Part shown: positions 1-9,500 of the stretch, piece by piece
Numbering within the stretch: the first letter of the stretch is position 1
Layout: each line of letters opens with the position of its first letter
Assembly (NCBI GenBank): GCA_947497145.1
Contig: CANMFQ010000031.1
Coordinates: 1-42,802, forward strand
Origin: an uncultured Flavobacteriaceae bacterium
GTDB lineage: Bacteria; Bacteroidota; Bacteroidia; Flavobacteriales; Flavobacteriaceae
DNA length: 42,802 nt
Direction of reading: 5' to 3'
Program-made: the position numbers and the translations under genes
Notes under the pieces: model-generated
What the model was told of the DNA's origin: nothing
Database searches by the model: none
What the model saw: only the letters and a program-made list of their open reading frames with translations

Positions 1-3000
1 ATTGACTGTCATACCATCATGCCAAAACGTCGAATTAAAAGGGTTTAAAACGCCTCCATCGTAAACTTCAATACCACCAATAACTGCTGTTACAGTTGTT
101 TTACAAGCTCTTTCATCTACATCTAAAATACCATCGTTATCACTATCTAAATCACAAGCATCACCTACGCCATCGTCATCGGTATCAGTAACAAATGAAT
201 AATTATTAGCATCACTACAACATTCGGTATCTAAACTTCCTTTTTGTGAGTCTCCTATAGTTTGTCCTGTTCCTGAAACTGTTGGAATACCATCGCTATT
301 GACAGCCGTTCCTAAGTTTTGCTCTACGCCTGTTGAAGAAATACCATTATAATTAGCACCTGTGTTTCCACTAGGTAAACTTGATGTTACTAAATTTGCA
401 TAAGCTATGTCTGTTGCTCCGCCTTCTATGGCATCTGGACAACCATCGCCATCGCTGTCTAAATCTAAGTGGTTTAAAATTCCATCATTATCTGTGTCTG
501 AAATAGCATCACAAAACTCAAAATTAATAAAAGAAACCCCATAAGTTTCTGTAGTTGAAGGGTTAAAACTACCACTTGCGGCACCTTTAATTGCCTCTGT
601 TTTAATTTTAAAATTAGTAATCTCCAATAAAGTATTGGGTGGTCCATCTATAGTATATTCTACTAAAACCCAATTCCCTGCACCAAGTGCTGTTTTATGA
701 GCATTTGTAAATGTAAAAGAACCGGTATATGTAGCTGTAGTTGTATTTAATTCTATTGTAGGGTTAGAATTATAACTTCCCGCAGCTGTTGCGCCTCCGG
801 CTCTAGCGAAATAATAATAACTCATTTTTAATTTTCCACCCTCACCTACAAATATCTTTTTAGGTGTATTATAGGTATAGGTTAAAAAACTATCTCCATT
901 ACCAGTATCATATCCATTTACAAAAACATTTGGTGCATCGGGTGAGGGTGAACCCGAAGGAGATTGCATAGCAATATAATTTGTATTAGAAGACAAAGCA
1001 TTTGTTGCTCCGGTCGTTGAAATGGTTCCTTCCTCCAAATCGACCGTAGTTTTTCCATAGATATAACAAGGGCTTTCAACTTCATCCAATATCCCATCGT
1101 TATCACTATCTAAATCACAAGCATCACCTACGCCATCGTCATCGGTATCAGTAACAAATGAATAATTATTAGCATCACTACAACATTCGGTATCTAAACT
1201 TCCTTTTTGTGAGTCTCCTATAGTTTGTCCTGTTCCTGAAACTGTTGGAATACCATCACTATTTACCGTAGTTCCTAAGTTTTGCTGTACGCCGGTTGTA
1301 ACTAATCCATTATAATCTGTTCCTGAGTTTCCGCCAGGTAGTGTTGATGTTGCTAAATTAGAATACGCAATTGACGTTGACCCACCTTCTATAGCATCAG
1401 GGCAACCATCCCCGTCGCTGTCAAGGTCATACACATCTAAAAGACCATCGTTATCTGTATCACAAAAGTTACTTCCTAACAAAGAGTACCCAATCCAGTC
1501 ACCTGAGTTTATCATATTGGTTGTAACTACAAACTCTGTAATTATCATAGTACTTACTCCTTGAATAATTATCTCTTGGTTATCGATAGCTCCGGGTTGT
1601 GGATCAATTTTACTTGTTGATGCATCGTAATTCATAGGCGGTCTCCCAGATACATACGTAATACCTGGTACACTTTCAAATAAATTACCTGCAGGCGTGC
1701 CTCCATTTATAGTAACGTCAAAAGAACCTCCTGGTGAAGATAAGTAATCAAAATCACGAACATGAAAAGCAATTTCATTGGCAGGGACACCTGGCGTAAA
1801 AGTAACCTTATATTCAAATACTCCTGTTTTGGTAACAGCAGGTTCTGCTCCTCTATCTCCTGAATTAATATAATAGCCTACTTGACCATCGGTGAACGTA
1901 TCAGCAGCAGTATAGGTCGTTGTTGCCGATGGGTGTGAAAATTCTACATCAATAATACTTGATGAAGCACCGATCCAATTACCATCGGTGTTTTGAGATA
2001 TATAACCACGGCAGTCCTCAGCTAAATCTAAAATACCATCATTATCATCATCTAAATCACATTTATCTCCTATATTATCATTATCAGTATCTATAACATA
2101 GGCGTAGTTTATTGCGTCAGTACAACACTCGGTATCTACATTAAAATTTTGTGCATCTCCTACGGTTTGTTGGGAGTCATTTGTTGCGGTATTGCCATCT
2201 AAATCTGGTGTACCATTTAAATTTGATGAACTTCCTAAATTTTGTTGTACTTGTACAGCTACACCGCCATAATTGGGGCCACTATTACCTCCAGCTAAAG
2301 TAGGTGCTGGTGTTAAATCAGCATAGGCATAAGTTCCTCCTCCTTCAACCGTATCAGGACAACCATCACCATCACTATCTAAATCTAATCTGTTTGGAAT
2401 ACCATCATTATCATCATCGCAATAACTGCTGCCTAATAATGAATATATAATGGTATCTCCTGGTCTTAAGTCTACAGCTTTAATTTTTAATTCGGTAATT
2501 AGGGTTGTGCCTACACCAGCAATCATAAGATTTTGGTCTTGAGCGTTACCTACTTGAAGTATTTCACTACTTGAAGCATCATACTTCATTGCCGGACGTG
2601 TTGCAGAATAAATTATATCCGATGGAGCTACAAATGTATTCCCTGCGGGGATACCTCCATTAATACTTACTTCAAAATGACCTTTATAGTAAGATGCATT
2701 ATAATCGTAATCGCGTATGTAAAATGCTATTTCATTTGCTGGAACAGCAGGTGAAAATGTAACTAAATATTCTGTTGGGCCATTAAAAGGAACTGCCAAA
2801 TCGCCTCCTCTAGAACCAATATAATATCCTGTTTGGCCATTGTTAAAGGTGTAAGATCCATAAGAATTAACATTAGGTCGAGTAACATCAATCGTACTGG
2901 TTGATTTCCCTATCCAAGAACCATCTGTATTTTGTGAAATAAAGCCTCTACACTCTTCATTCAAATCTAGTATACCATCATTGTCATCATCTAAATCGCA

Positions 3001-4578
3001 ATCATCACCAATACCGTCATTATCGCTATCAGTTACCGCTGGATAATTATGAGCATCAGGACAACAAATTGAGTTTGCCTTATTTTTTGAGTCTCCAATA
3101 GTTTGACCTGATCCTGCACTGAGTGGAATACCCATTTTGCTATTATCATTTTCTTCTACGTTATATCCTAAATTTTCTTGTACTCCCATCGTAGCAGTTC
3201 CATCATAATTTGATCCCGAGTTTCCTCCTGGCAAACTGGATGTCACTATAGTTGTATAATTGAAACTACCCCCACCTTCTACGGCATCAGGACAACCGTC
3301 TCCATCACTATCAAGATCAAAACGATCAACAATACCGTCGTTATCGGTGTCTATATCAGCACCAAGAATTTTGCCAGTAATTCTGACATCATAGTTAGCT
3401 CCATTCGGATTTGAACCAGTATTAGTAACGTTATTTAATAGCCTAAGGGAATTAATACCTTCTGGAAACTTTACAACATAAGAAAAACTACCAGAACTAC
3501 TACCACCTACAACTGCCAAACCATTTGATGAGCGAAGGTTTGATCCAGAAGTAAAATCAGCAGTATTAAATGTATGTCTTTGATCATTAACCCAAAGCTC
3601 AAATTGCTCACCAGAACTCAAAGCCGATCCGTTAATTGTAATTTCAGTAACAGGTTTACTAAAAGCAAAATCTAACCAATCATCTAGATTCCCATTAGGT
3701 CCATAAGAAGGGTGGTCAGTAATTACATAACCTTCGGGAGTACCATATCGCTGAATTTGAGGTTTCGTTGATGTTGGATTCGCATTCAGTCTATTCTGAT
3801 TATCAGAGGTAATTATTGATGTAACAGAGCCACCACCAGATGCCGTAAACGTTTGTGTTACAGGTAATGCTCCTCCATTAGTTGCAGTAAGTCGACCCGC
3901 AGTGGCTCCCAATGCCGCTGATACACGACCTTCATCCTCATCTAAAATACCATCATTATCATCATCTAAATCATACGAATTAACTATGCCATCGCAATCA
4001 TAATCTTTAGAATAAGCCGTTCCAAAATTAGCACATTGCAAACTGTATTTATATTCATGCATACCACGAACTACATAATTTCCAATTTCTAAATTCCAAT
4101 CACCACTAGCGCCCGTAATATTTGTTGAAGCGTTTACTTGAAGCTCCAGATACTTTTCTAAATATTGTATCGCTTGCTTTCCTTTTTTCCCTTTAGCAAA
4201 CTCACAACCATAAATATTAATAGCTTTAAACATTGATGTTTGAAGCTGCATTTCTTTTCTTAAAAAAGAAGCTATTTCTTGAGCCTTTAACCATTTACCA
4301 TTTATAAACAACTCCCCCTCACGACCATGTGAAAATAGATGAAATATAGTTTTTGGTTGATTTGTTTCTATATTCACTAGCAACTCTTCTTTGCTTGATA
4401 GCGTACTGTCAATAAAAAAATATTCAGAAATTGAATCGGTTATTGAAGAATTTTGGTTGCTTCCCGTATCAGCATATATAACGCCGTATATAGACATAAA
4501 AAAAAATAGCACGATAGCTTTAACCAAAAACAGCTTAGAGACAAATAAATTTGTAAAGGGACAAATAAAGGTTTTCAT
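1..4578 (-). CDS. Giant secreted DUF4347/TSP3-module protein, N-terminal part (3' end beyond window)
   Basis: Open reading frame of 1526 codons without a stop, continuing past the left edge. The start is the ATG at 4576-4578. It is followed by a basic/hydrophobic signal peptide (hydrophobic core about residues 16-34, likely cleavage after Ala36 in VIYA-DTG). Residues ~52-165 form a DUF4347 domain with FSHG (His84) and IYGC (Cys125). From residue ~190 onward, Asp-rich TSP3-type modules ([12 protein letters not shown] ... [11 protein letters not shown]) alternate with inserts of 150-200 residues; four complete modules and one further insert start are visible. Two inserts belong to the 'NTDGSWIG' family, also present in the neighbouring giant gene, and part of this gene is ~97% identical at DNA level to that gene. 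By analogy with its neighbours I infer a T9SS type B sorting domain at the unseen C-terminus. The leader has no clear ribosome-binding site, as is usual in Bacteroidota. The likely role is a cell-surface adhesin or filament; the exact ligand is unknown. Confidence 0.93.
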   Translation of the reverse strand, partial: MKTFICPFTNLFVSKLFLVKAIVLFFFMSIYGVIYADTGSNQNSSITDSISEYFFIDSTLSSKEELLVNIETNQPKTIFHLFSHGREGELFINGKWLKAQEIASFLRKEMQLQTSMFKAINIYGCEFAKGKKGKQAIQYLEKYLELQVNASTNITGASGDWNLEIGNYVVRGMHEYKYSLQCANFGTAYSKDYDCDGIVNSYDLDDDNDGILDEDEGRVSAALGATAGRLTATNGGALPVTQTFTASGGGSVTSIITSDNQNRLNANPTSTKPQIQRYGTPEGYVITDHPSYGPNGNLDDWLDFAFSKPVTEITINGSALSSGEQFELWVNDQRHTFNTADFTSGSNLRSSNGLAVVGGSSSGSFSYVVKFPEGINSLRLLNNVTNTGSNPNGANYDVRITGKILGADIDTDNDGIVDRFDLDSDGDGCPDAVEGGGSFNYTTIVTSSLPGGNSGSNYDGTATMGVQENLGYNVEENDNSKMGIPLSAGSGQTIGDSKNKANSICCPDAHNYPAVTDSDNDGIGDDCDLDDDNDGILDLNEECRGFISQNTDGSWIGKSTSTIDVTRPNVNSYGSYTFNNGQTGYYIGSRGGDLAVPFNGPTEYLVTFSPAVPANEIAFYIRDYDYNASYYKGHFEVSINGGIPAGNTFVAPSDIIYSATRPAMKYDASSSEILQVGNAQDQNLMIAGVGTTLITELKIKAVDLRPGDTIIYSLLGSSYCDDDNDGIPNRLDLDSDGDGCPDTVEGGGTYAYADLTPAPTLAGGNSGPNYGGVAVQVQQNLGSSSNLNGTPDLDGNTATNDSQQTVGDAQNFNVDTECCTDAINYAYVIDTDNDNIGDKCDLDDDNDGILDLAEDCRGYISQNTDGNWIGASSSIIDVEFSHPSATTTYTAADTFTDGQVGYYINSGDRGAEPAVTKTGVFEYKVTFTPGVPANEIAFHVRDFDYLSSPGGSFDVTINGGTPAGNLFESVPGITYVSGRPPMNYDASTSKIDPQPGAIDNQEIIIQGVSTMIITEFVVTTNMINSGDWIGYSLLGSNFCDTDNDGLLDVYDLDSDGDGCPDAIEGGSTSIAYSNLATSTLPGGNSGTDYNGLVTTGVQQNLGTTVNSDGIPTVSGTGQTIGDSQKGSLDTECCSDANNYSFVTDTDDDGVGDACDLDSDNDGILDEVESPCYIYGKTTVDLEEGTISTTGATNALSSNTNYIAMQSPSGSPSPDAPNVFVNGYDTGNGDSFLTYTYNTPKKIFVGEGGKLKMSYYYFARAGGATAAGSYNSNPTIELNTTTATYTGSFTFTNAHKTALGAGNWVLVEYTIDGPPNTLLEITNFKIKTEAIKGAASGSFNPSTTETYGVSFINFEFCDAISDTDNDGILNHLDLDSDGDGCPDAIEGGATDIAYANLVTSSLPSGNTGANYNGISSTGVEQNLGTAVNSDGIPTVSGTGQTIGDSQKGSLDTECCSDANNYSFVTDTDDDGVGDACDLDSDNDGILDVDERACKTTVTAVIGGIEVYDGGVLNPFNSTFWHDGMTVN
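121..3990 (-). repeat. TSP3-type modules with inserted domains in the left giant gene
   Basis: Four complete scaffold modules occur at roughly 2959-3357, 2026-2428, 1082-1471 and 121-511. A short opening TSP3 segment lies at ~3940-4010. Each module starts with a DxDNDGI...[12 protein letters not shown] calcium-binding stretch. It continues through GGN.G..Y.G, GVQ.NLG, GIP..AG.GQ and (usually) TECC, and closes with [11 protein letters not shown]. The inserts between modules differ. The inserts at ~1472-2025 and ~2429-2958 are related to each other, with NTDG.WIG near the start and YSLLGS..C at the end. Confidence 0.85.
2026..2996 (-). repeat. Segment duplicated in the neighbouring gene (partner 24244-25214)
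   Basis: This covers one complete TSP3 module plus its NTDGSWIG-type insert. It matches 24244-25214 at a constant offset of 22,218 bases with no indels. I counted about 28 substitutions in ~971 bases by eye, so roughly 97% identity. Similarity falls off sharply just beyond both ends, which fits a recent duplication or gene-conversion tract between the two genes. Confidence 0.85.
4084..4425 (-). other. DUF4347 domain of the left giant gene
   Basis: This covers residues ~52-165 and aligns end to end with the N-terminal domain of the 11,605-residue neighbour. Shared landmarks are [39 protein letters not shown] and GDW.LE. His84 (of SHG) and Cys125 (of YGC) are 41 residues apart, the same spacing as in the neighbour. 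The pattern matches what I know as DUF4347, a domain found at the N-termini of very long bacterial repeat proteins. A His-Gly/Gly-Cys pair after predicted beta strands is reminiscent of caspase-fold proteins; that link is inference. Confidence 0.75.
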
Positions 4579-4908
4579 TTCAGTTTAAGGGGAACTATAA
4601 CTTTGGTTAAATGGAAATCAAAAACAACGACAAAAATTAGTTTTGGTTAAACTCGCTTCCTTCCACATTGATAAAAATAAAATAGATCACAACAGCATTA
4701 AAAAAAATGTTGTCAGCCCTTGCTTGAACCCTGTCAAAGTATATAAACGTGATGTTTGATGCGTATTTGAAGCCTTAATTTACAAGAATTTCGATCCTTT
4801 ACAGCGCAAAAATGACGTTGTCTAAACCCACTATTATTCTAAAAAAAATCAGTTTTTAAGATCTTATTAAGCGCAGTAATTCAATACAACCTAAGGCAAC
4901 CCAACAAA
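4579..4908. other. Intergenic leader of the left giant gene
   Basis: This AT-rich stretch has no credible open reading frame. It should contain the promoter of the minus-strand gene starting at 4578. A weak Bacteroidota-like -7 element (minus-strand TAATTTTTG, plus 4631-4639; consensus TAnnTTTG) is present, but I see no convincing -33 element. The 10-mer TTTGGTTAAA occurs twice in direct orientation at 4602-4611 and 4642-4651, exactly 40 bases apart. It occurs once inverted inside the signal-peptide codons at 4519-4528. Function unknown. Confidence 0.4.
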
Positions 4909-5001
4909 CTATCGATTTACATAGAAATAACCCGTTTTTGACATAGCCTCTCGTCTTCTTTCATATAATAAATTACATTTAAAATTTGCCCAACTAGTCA
5001 T
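4909..5001 (-). pseudogene. Remnant of a T9SS type B sorting-domain C-terminus
   Basis: Reading the minus strand up to the TAG stop at 4909-4911 gives an end of SKTGYFYVNR. This parallels [10 protein letters not shown] at the end of the giant gene and the same ending in the third gene. The ~36 bases next to the stop match the giant gene's last codons (5215-5250) at about 75% by eye. Upstream codons keep a hydrophobic strand (KCNLLYE) but no longer show the rest of the domain. The reading frame is closed by a stop at 5080-5082. It lies downstream of the giant gene's terminator, so it is probably not expressed. The best reading is the tail of a fourth, deleted paralogue; chance similarity over so short a stretch cannot be fully excluded. 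Confidence 0.55.
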
Positions 5002-5062
5002 ATTTTGTAGACGAAGGTATAATAAAGAACAAAAGTAGTTTCCTTGAATGTAGTACCCCTAT

Positions 5063-5105
5063 AAAAAAAAGAAATCAAATCATTATTTACACATGATTTG
5101 ATTTC
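5063..5105 (-). terminator. Intrinsic terminator of the giant gene
   Basis: A perfect 13-bp inverted repeat (GAAATCAAATCAT at 5071-5083 and ATGATTTGATTTC at 5093-5105) encloses a 9-base loop. On the minus strand it is followed directly by eight T residues (5070-5063). It lies ~107 bases downstream of the giant gene's stop codon. The stem is AT-rich but long, as in many Bacteroidota terminators. Confidence 0.85.
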
Positions 5106-5211
5106 CTTATAAGTGATTAATATGCTTAGTTAGCCCTTCAAATTTTGAGATCTCGAAACTAATTAAAGTGATATAAAATACCAGCTTTAACATAAAATTG
5201 ATTCTCAAAAA

Positions 5212-6589
5212 TTATCGCTCTACATAGAGATAACCAATTTTTGATCTACCCAAACCTTCTTTGTTAACATAGTATATTACGTAATAATATACGCCTGCGG
5301 GTAATCTATCTTCTCGCTTAATTACTGCTCTACCAGTAGAAATACCTGAAAAGGCATTGGTTTTATTATCATATCCTTCGGTTTCGTATACCAAAACACC
5401 CCATCTATTATATATTCTTACCGTATTCTCAGGATACAACTCAATATAGCGAATATAGAAAACACCTCTTTCTGTGTCTGGAGAAACCAAATCATTAATA
5501 ATTTCTATATCACACACTACTCCTGATGGTGGTGCACCACCTATAGAACTACAGGCATCTAAAGGATCAGTACCAACAATCACTTCTTCGTAGTCACTAA
5601 TACCATCTCCATCTGTATCAGCATTGGTAGGATCAGTTCCTATTGTGGTCTCTTCACCGTTTGTCAATCCGTCTCCATCACAATCGGCAGCATTCCATGA
5701 TTCACTTACTCGCTCAATATCTTGGCTTAATTCAGCATAATCACAACCATCAAGGGGGTCGGTGCCATTTATAATTTCTTCCCCATTGGTTACACCATCA
5801 CCATCTGTATCCCCATTAACATTACAATGATCTGCTGAACTATCTGGATCACATGAGTCTTTTGGATTTGATATGCTGTTTGGTATTGCATCGGTGCTTG
5901 GATCATCAATATTATACATTTCTTCGCCATCGGTAAAGCCATCTCCATCTGTATCAGGGTTCTTAAGATCGGTACCTATTTCTGACTCCTCTCCATTCGA
6001 TACCCCATCAGAATCACAATCTAAGGCTAGCCATTCAGCACTTGGATTACTATCCTGATGTCCTACTAACCAGTTACATGCATTAATGGGGTTGGTATTA
6101 TCCATTGCCTCCTGACCATTCAATACTCCATCACCATCGCAATCTAAATTATTCCAATCTTCATCTGGTTGAGAATCTTGATGAGCTAATACAAAATCAC
6201 ATGCATCCAAAGGATCTGTGTTATCCATAGCTTCTTGACCATTACTTACTCCGTCATGATCACAATCTAAGGCTAGCCATTCAGCACTTACATTTGCAAT
6301 AATTTGACTAGATGGGTCATAGTCACAAGGGTTTCTTAAATTCGTTCCATCTATAATTTCTTGACCATCACTAACTCCATCTCCATCAATATCACAATCT
6401 GCGCCTGAATTATCAGGGTCACAAGCATTGGTTGGACTAGAAGTACCGTTCGGTATTAATGTTGTATTTGGATCATCTATATTATTAACTTCTTCTCCAT
6501 CAGTTAAACCATCGCCATCAGTATCTGGATTTTCAGGATCAGTTCCAATCAATGCTTCTTCAGAATTGGTTAAGCCATCGCCATCAAGA
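5212..6589 (-). repeat. 3' block shared with the third gene (partner 40742-42119)
   Basis: It matches 40742-42119 at a constant offset of 35,530 bases without indels. I counted about 30 mismatches over ~1378 bases, so ~98% identity. Similarity ends within ~12 bases of the stop codon on one side and at ~6589 on the other. This is consistent with gene conversion or recent duplication of a whole C-terminal cassette. Confidence 0.88.
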
Positions 6590-9500
6590 TCACATTCCGC
6601 TCTTGAATTATCTGGATCACAAGAATTTAATGGATCAGATGTTCCGTTCGGTATTGCAACAGTGTTTGGATCATCTATATTGTTAACCTCTTCACCATCA
6701 GTAAATCCATCACCATCAGTATCAGGATTATGCAAATCGGTACCAATAGCAACTTCTTCTGAATTTGTTAAGCCATCACCATCACAATCTGTAGCATTCC
6801 AGTCAACACTGGTATTTGCTAATACTTGACTATTTGGATTATAATCACAACCATCTGATGGACTGGTATTATCGATAATTTCTTGACCATTAGAAACACC
6901 ATCTCCATCATCATCACAATCAGACCTATCTATTATTACTGTTATCGTATCAGTAGCAGTACACCCTGTATTTGGATTTGTTGCTGTTAACGTATAAGTA
7001 GTTGTATTAATTGGATTTGCATTTGGATTTGCAATATTAGTTGCACTCAATCCTTGTGCTGGACTCCATGAATATGTGATATTACCCACAGCTATCATTC
7101 CTATTTGTTTACCTGTTGGATTATTTAAACACGTTTTGGTGAAACCCTCTCCAGCCTCAACTGTCGGCGCTATTATATCTTGCGTAATCACCACTGTATC
7201 CGTTGCTGTACAACCGTTATCATCATCTGTTACTGTTAACGTATAGGTACCAGGAGCACTGATGGTTGGCGTGGCACTGTCTTCATCACTATCAATTGTA
7301 CCATCAGCTGTTGTCCATAAATATTCTAAGGTGCCTTGTCCTGTGCCTGAACCATTTAACATAAGTGTGGTTGTACTACAAGTCAGTTCGGCCGTTGCTC
7401 CTGCTTCTGCTGTTGGGGCAGTAACATCTTGCGTAATCACTACCGTATCCGTTGCTTTACAACCGTTATCATCATCTGTTACAGTAAGAGTATACGTACC
7501 CGGAGCACTGATGGTTGGTGTGGCTGTGTTTGCTCCACTATCTATAACACCTCCACCCGTAGCTGCCCATGCATATTCTAAGGTGCCTTGTCCGGTGCCT
7601 GAACCATTTAACATAAGCGTGGTTATACTACAAGTCAGTTCGGCTGTTGCTCCTGCTTCTGCCGTTGGGGCAGTAATATCTTGCGTAATCACTACCGTAT
7701 CCGTTGCTTTACAACCGTTATCATCATCTGTTACGGTTAGGGTATACGTACCCGGAGCACTGATTATTGGTGTGGCACTGTCTGCACCACTGGCTATAAC
7801 ACCTCCATTCGTAGCTACCCATTCATATTCTAAGGTGCCTTGTCCGGTGCCTGAACCATTTAACATAAGCGTGGTTATACTACAAGTCAGTTCGGCTGTT
7901 GCTCCTGCTTCTGCCGTTGGGGCAGTAATATCTTGCGTAATCACTACCGTATCCGTTGCTTTACAACCGTTATCATCATCTGTTACGGTTAAGGTATAGG
8001 TGCCCGGAGCGCTGATGGTTGGTGTGGCTGTGTTTGCACCACTGGATATAACACCTCCATCCGTAGCTGCCCATGCATAGCTTAGTGTACCCTGCCCTGT
8101 GCTGCCTGAACCATTTAACATAAGTGTGGTTGTACTACAAGTCAGTTCGGCTGTTGTACCTGCTTCTGCCGTTGGGGCAGTAATATCTTGCGTAATCACT
8201 ACCGTATCTGTTGCTGTACAACCGTTATCATCATCTGTTACGGTTAAGGTATAGGTGCCAGGAGCGCTGATGGTTGGCGTGGCACTGTCTTCATCACTAT
8301 CAATTGTACCATCAGCTGTTGTCCATAAATATTCTAAGGTGCCTTGTCCCGTGCCAGAACCATTTAACATAAGTGTGGTTGTACTACAAGTCAGTTCGGC
8401 CGTTGCTCCTGCTTCTGCTGTTGGGGCAGTAACATCTTGCGTAATCACTACCGTATCCGTTGCTTTACAACCGTTATCATCATCTGTTACGGTTAAGGTA
8501 TAGGTGCCCGGAGCGCTGATGGTTGGTGTGGCTGTATTTGCTCCACTGGCTATAACACCTCCACCCGTAGCTGCCCATGCATAGCTTAGTGTCCCTTGTC
8601 CTGTGCCTGAACCATTTAACATAAGTGTGGTTGTACCACAAGTCAGTTCGGCTGTTGCTCCTGCTTCTGCCATTGGGGCAGTAATATCTTGCGTAATCAC
8701 TACCGTATCTGTTGCTTTACAACCGTTATCATCATCTGTTACGGTTAGGGTATACGTACCCGGAGCACTAATGGTTGGTGTGGCTGTGTTTGCACCACTA
8801 GCTATAACACCTCCATCCGTAGATGCCCATGCATAGCTTAGTGTCCCTTGTCCTGTGCCTGAACCATTTAACATAAGTGTGGTTGTACCACAAGTCAGTT
8901 CGGCTGTTGCTCCCGCTTCTGCCGTTGGGACAGTAATATCTTGCGTAATCACTACCGTATCTGTTGCTGTACAACCGTTATCATCATCTGTTACGGTTAA
9001 GGTATACGTACCCGGAGCGCTGATGGTTGGTGTGGCACTGTTTACACCACTGGCTATAACACCTCCACCCGTAGCTGCCCATGCATAGCTTAGTGTCCCT
9101 TGTCCTGTGCCTGAACCATTTAACATAAGTGTGGTTGTACTACAAGTCAGTTCGGCTGTTGTACCTGCTTCTGCCGTTGGGGCAGTAATATCTTGCGTAA
9201 TCACTACCGTATCTGTTGCTGTACAACCGTTATCATCATCTGTTACTGTTAAGGTATAGGTGCCAGGAGCGCTGATGGTTGGCGTGGCACTGTCTTCATC
9301 ACTATCAATTGTACCATCAGCTGTTGTCCATAAATATTCTAAGGTGCCTTGTCCCGTGCCAGAACCATTTAACATAAGCGTGGTTGTACTACAAGTCAGT
9401 TCGGCCGTTGCTCCTGCTTCTGCTGTTGGGGCAGCAGCATCTTGCGTAATCACTACCGTATCCGTTGCTTTACAACCGTTATCATCATCTGTTACGGTTA

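Noticed and set aside
918-1106. Minus-strand 62-residue frame
   Set aside because: It overlaps the left giant gene in another frame and has low-complexity content, so it is not a gene.
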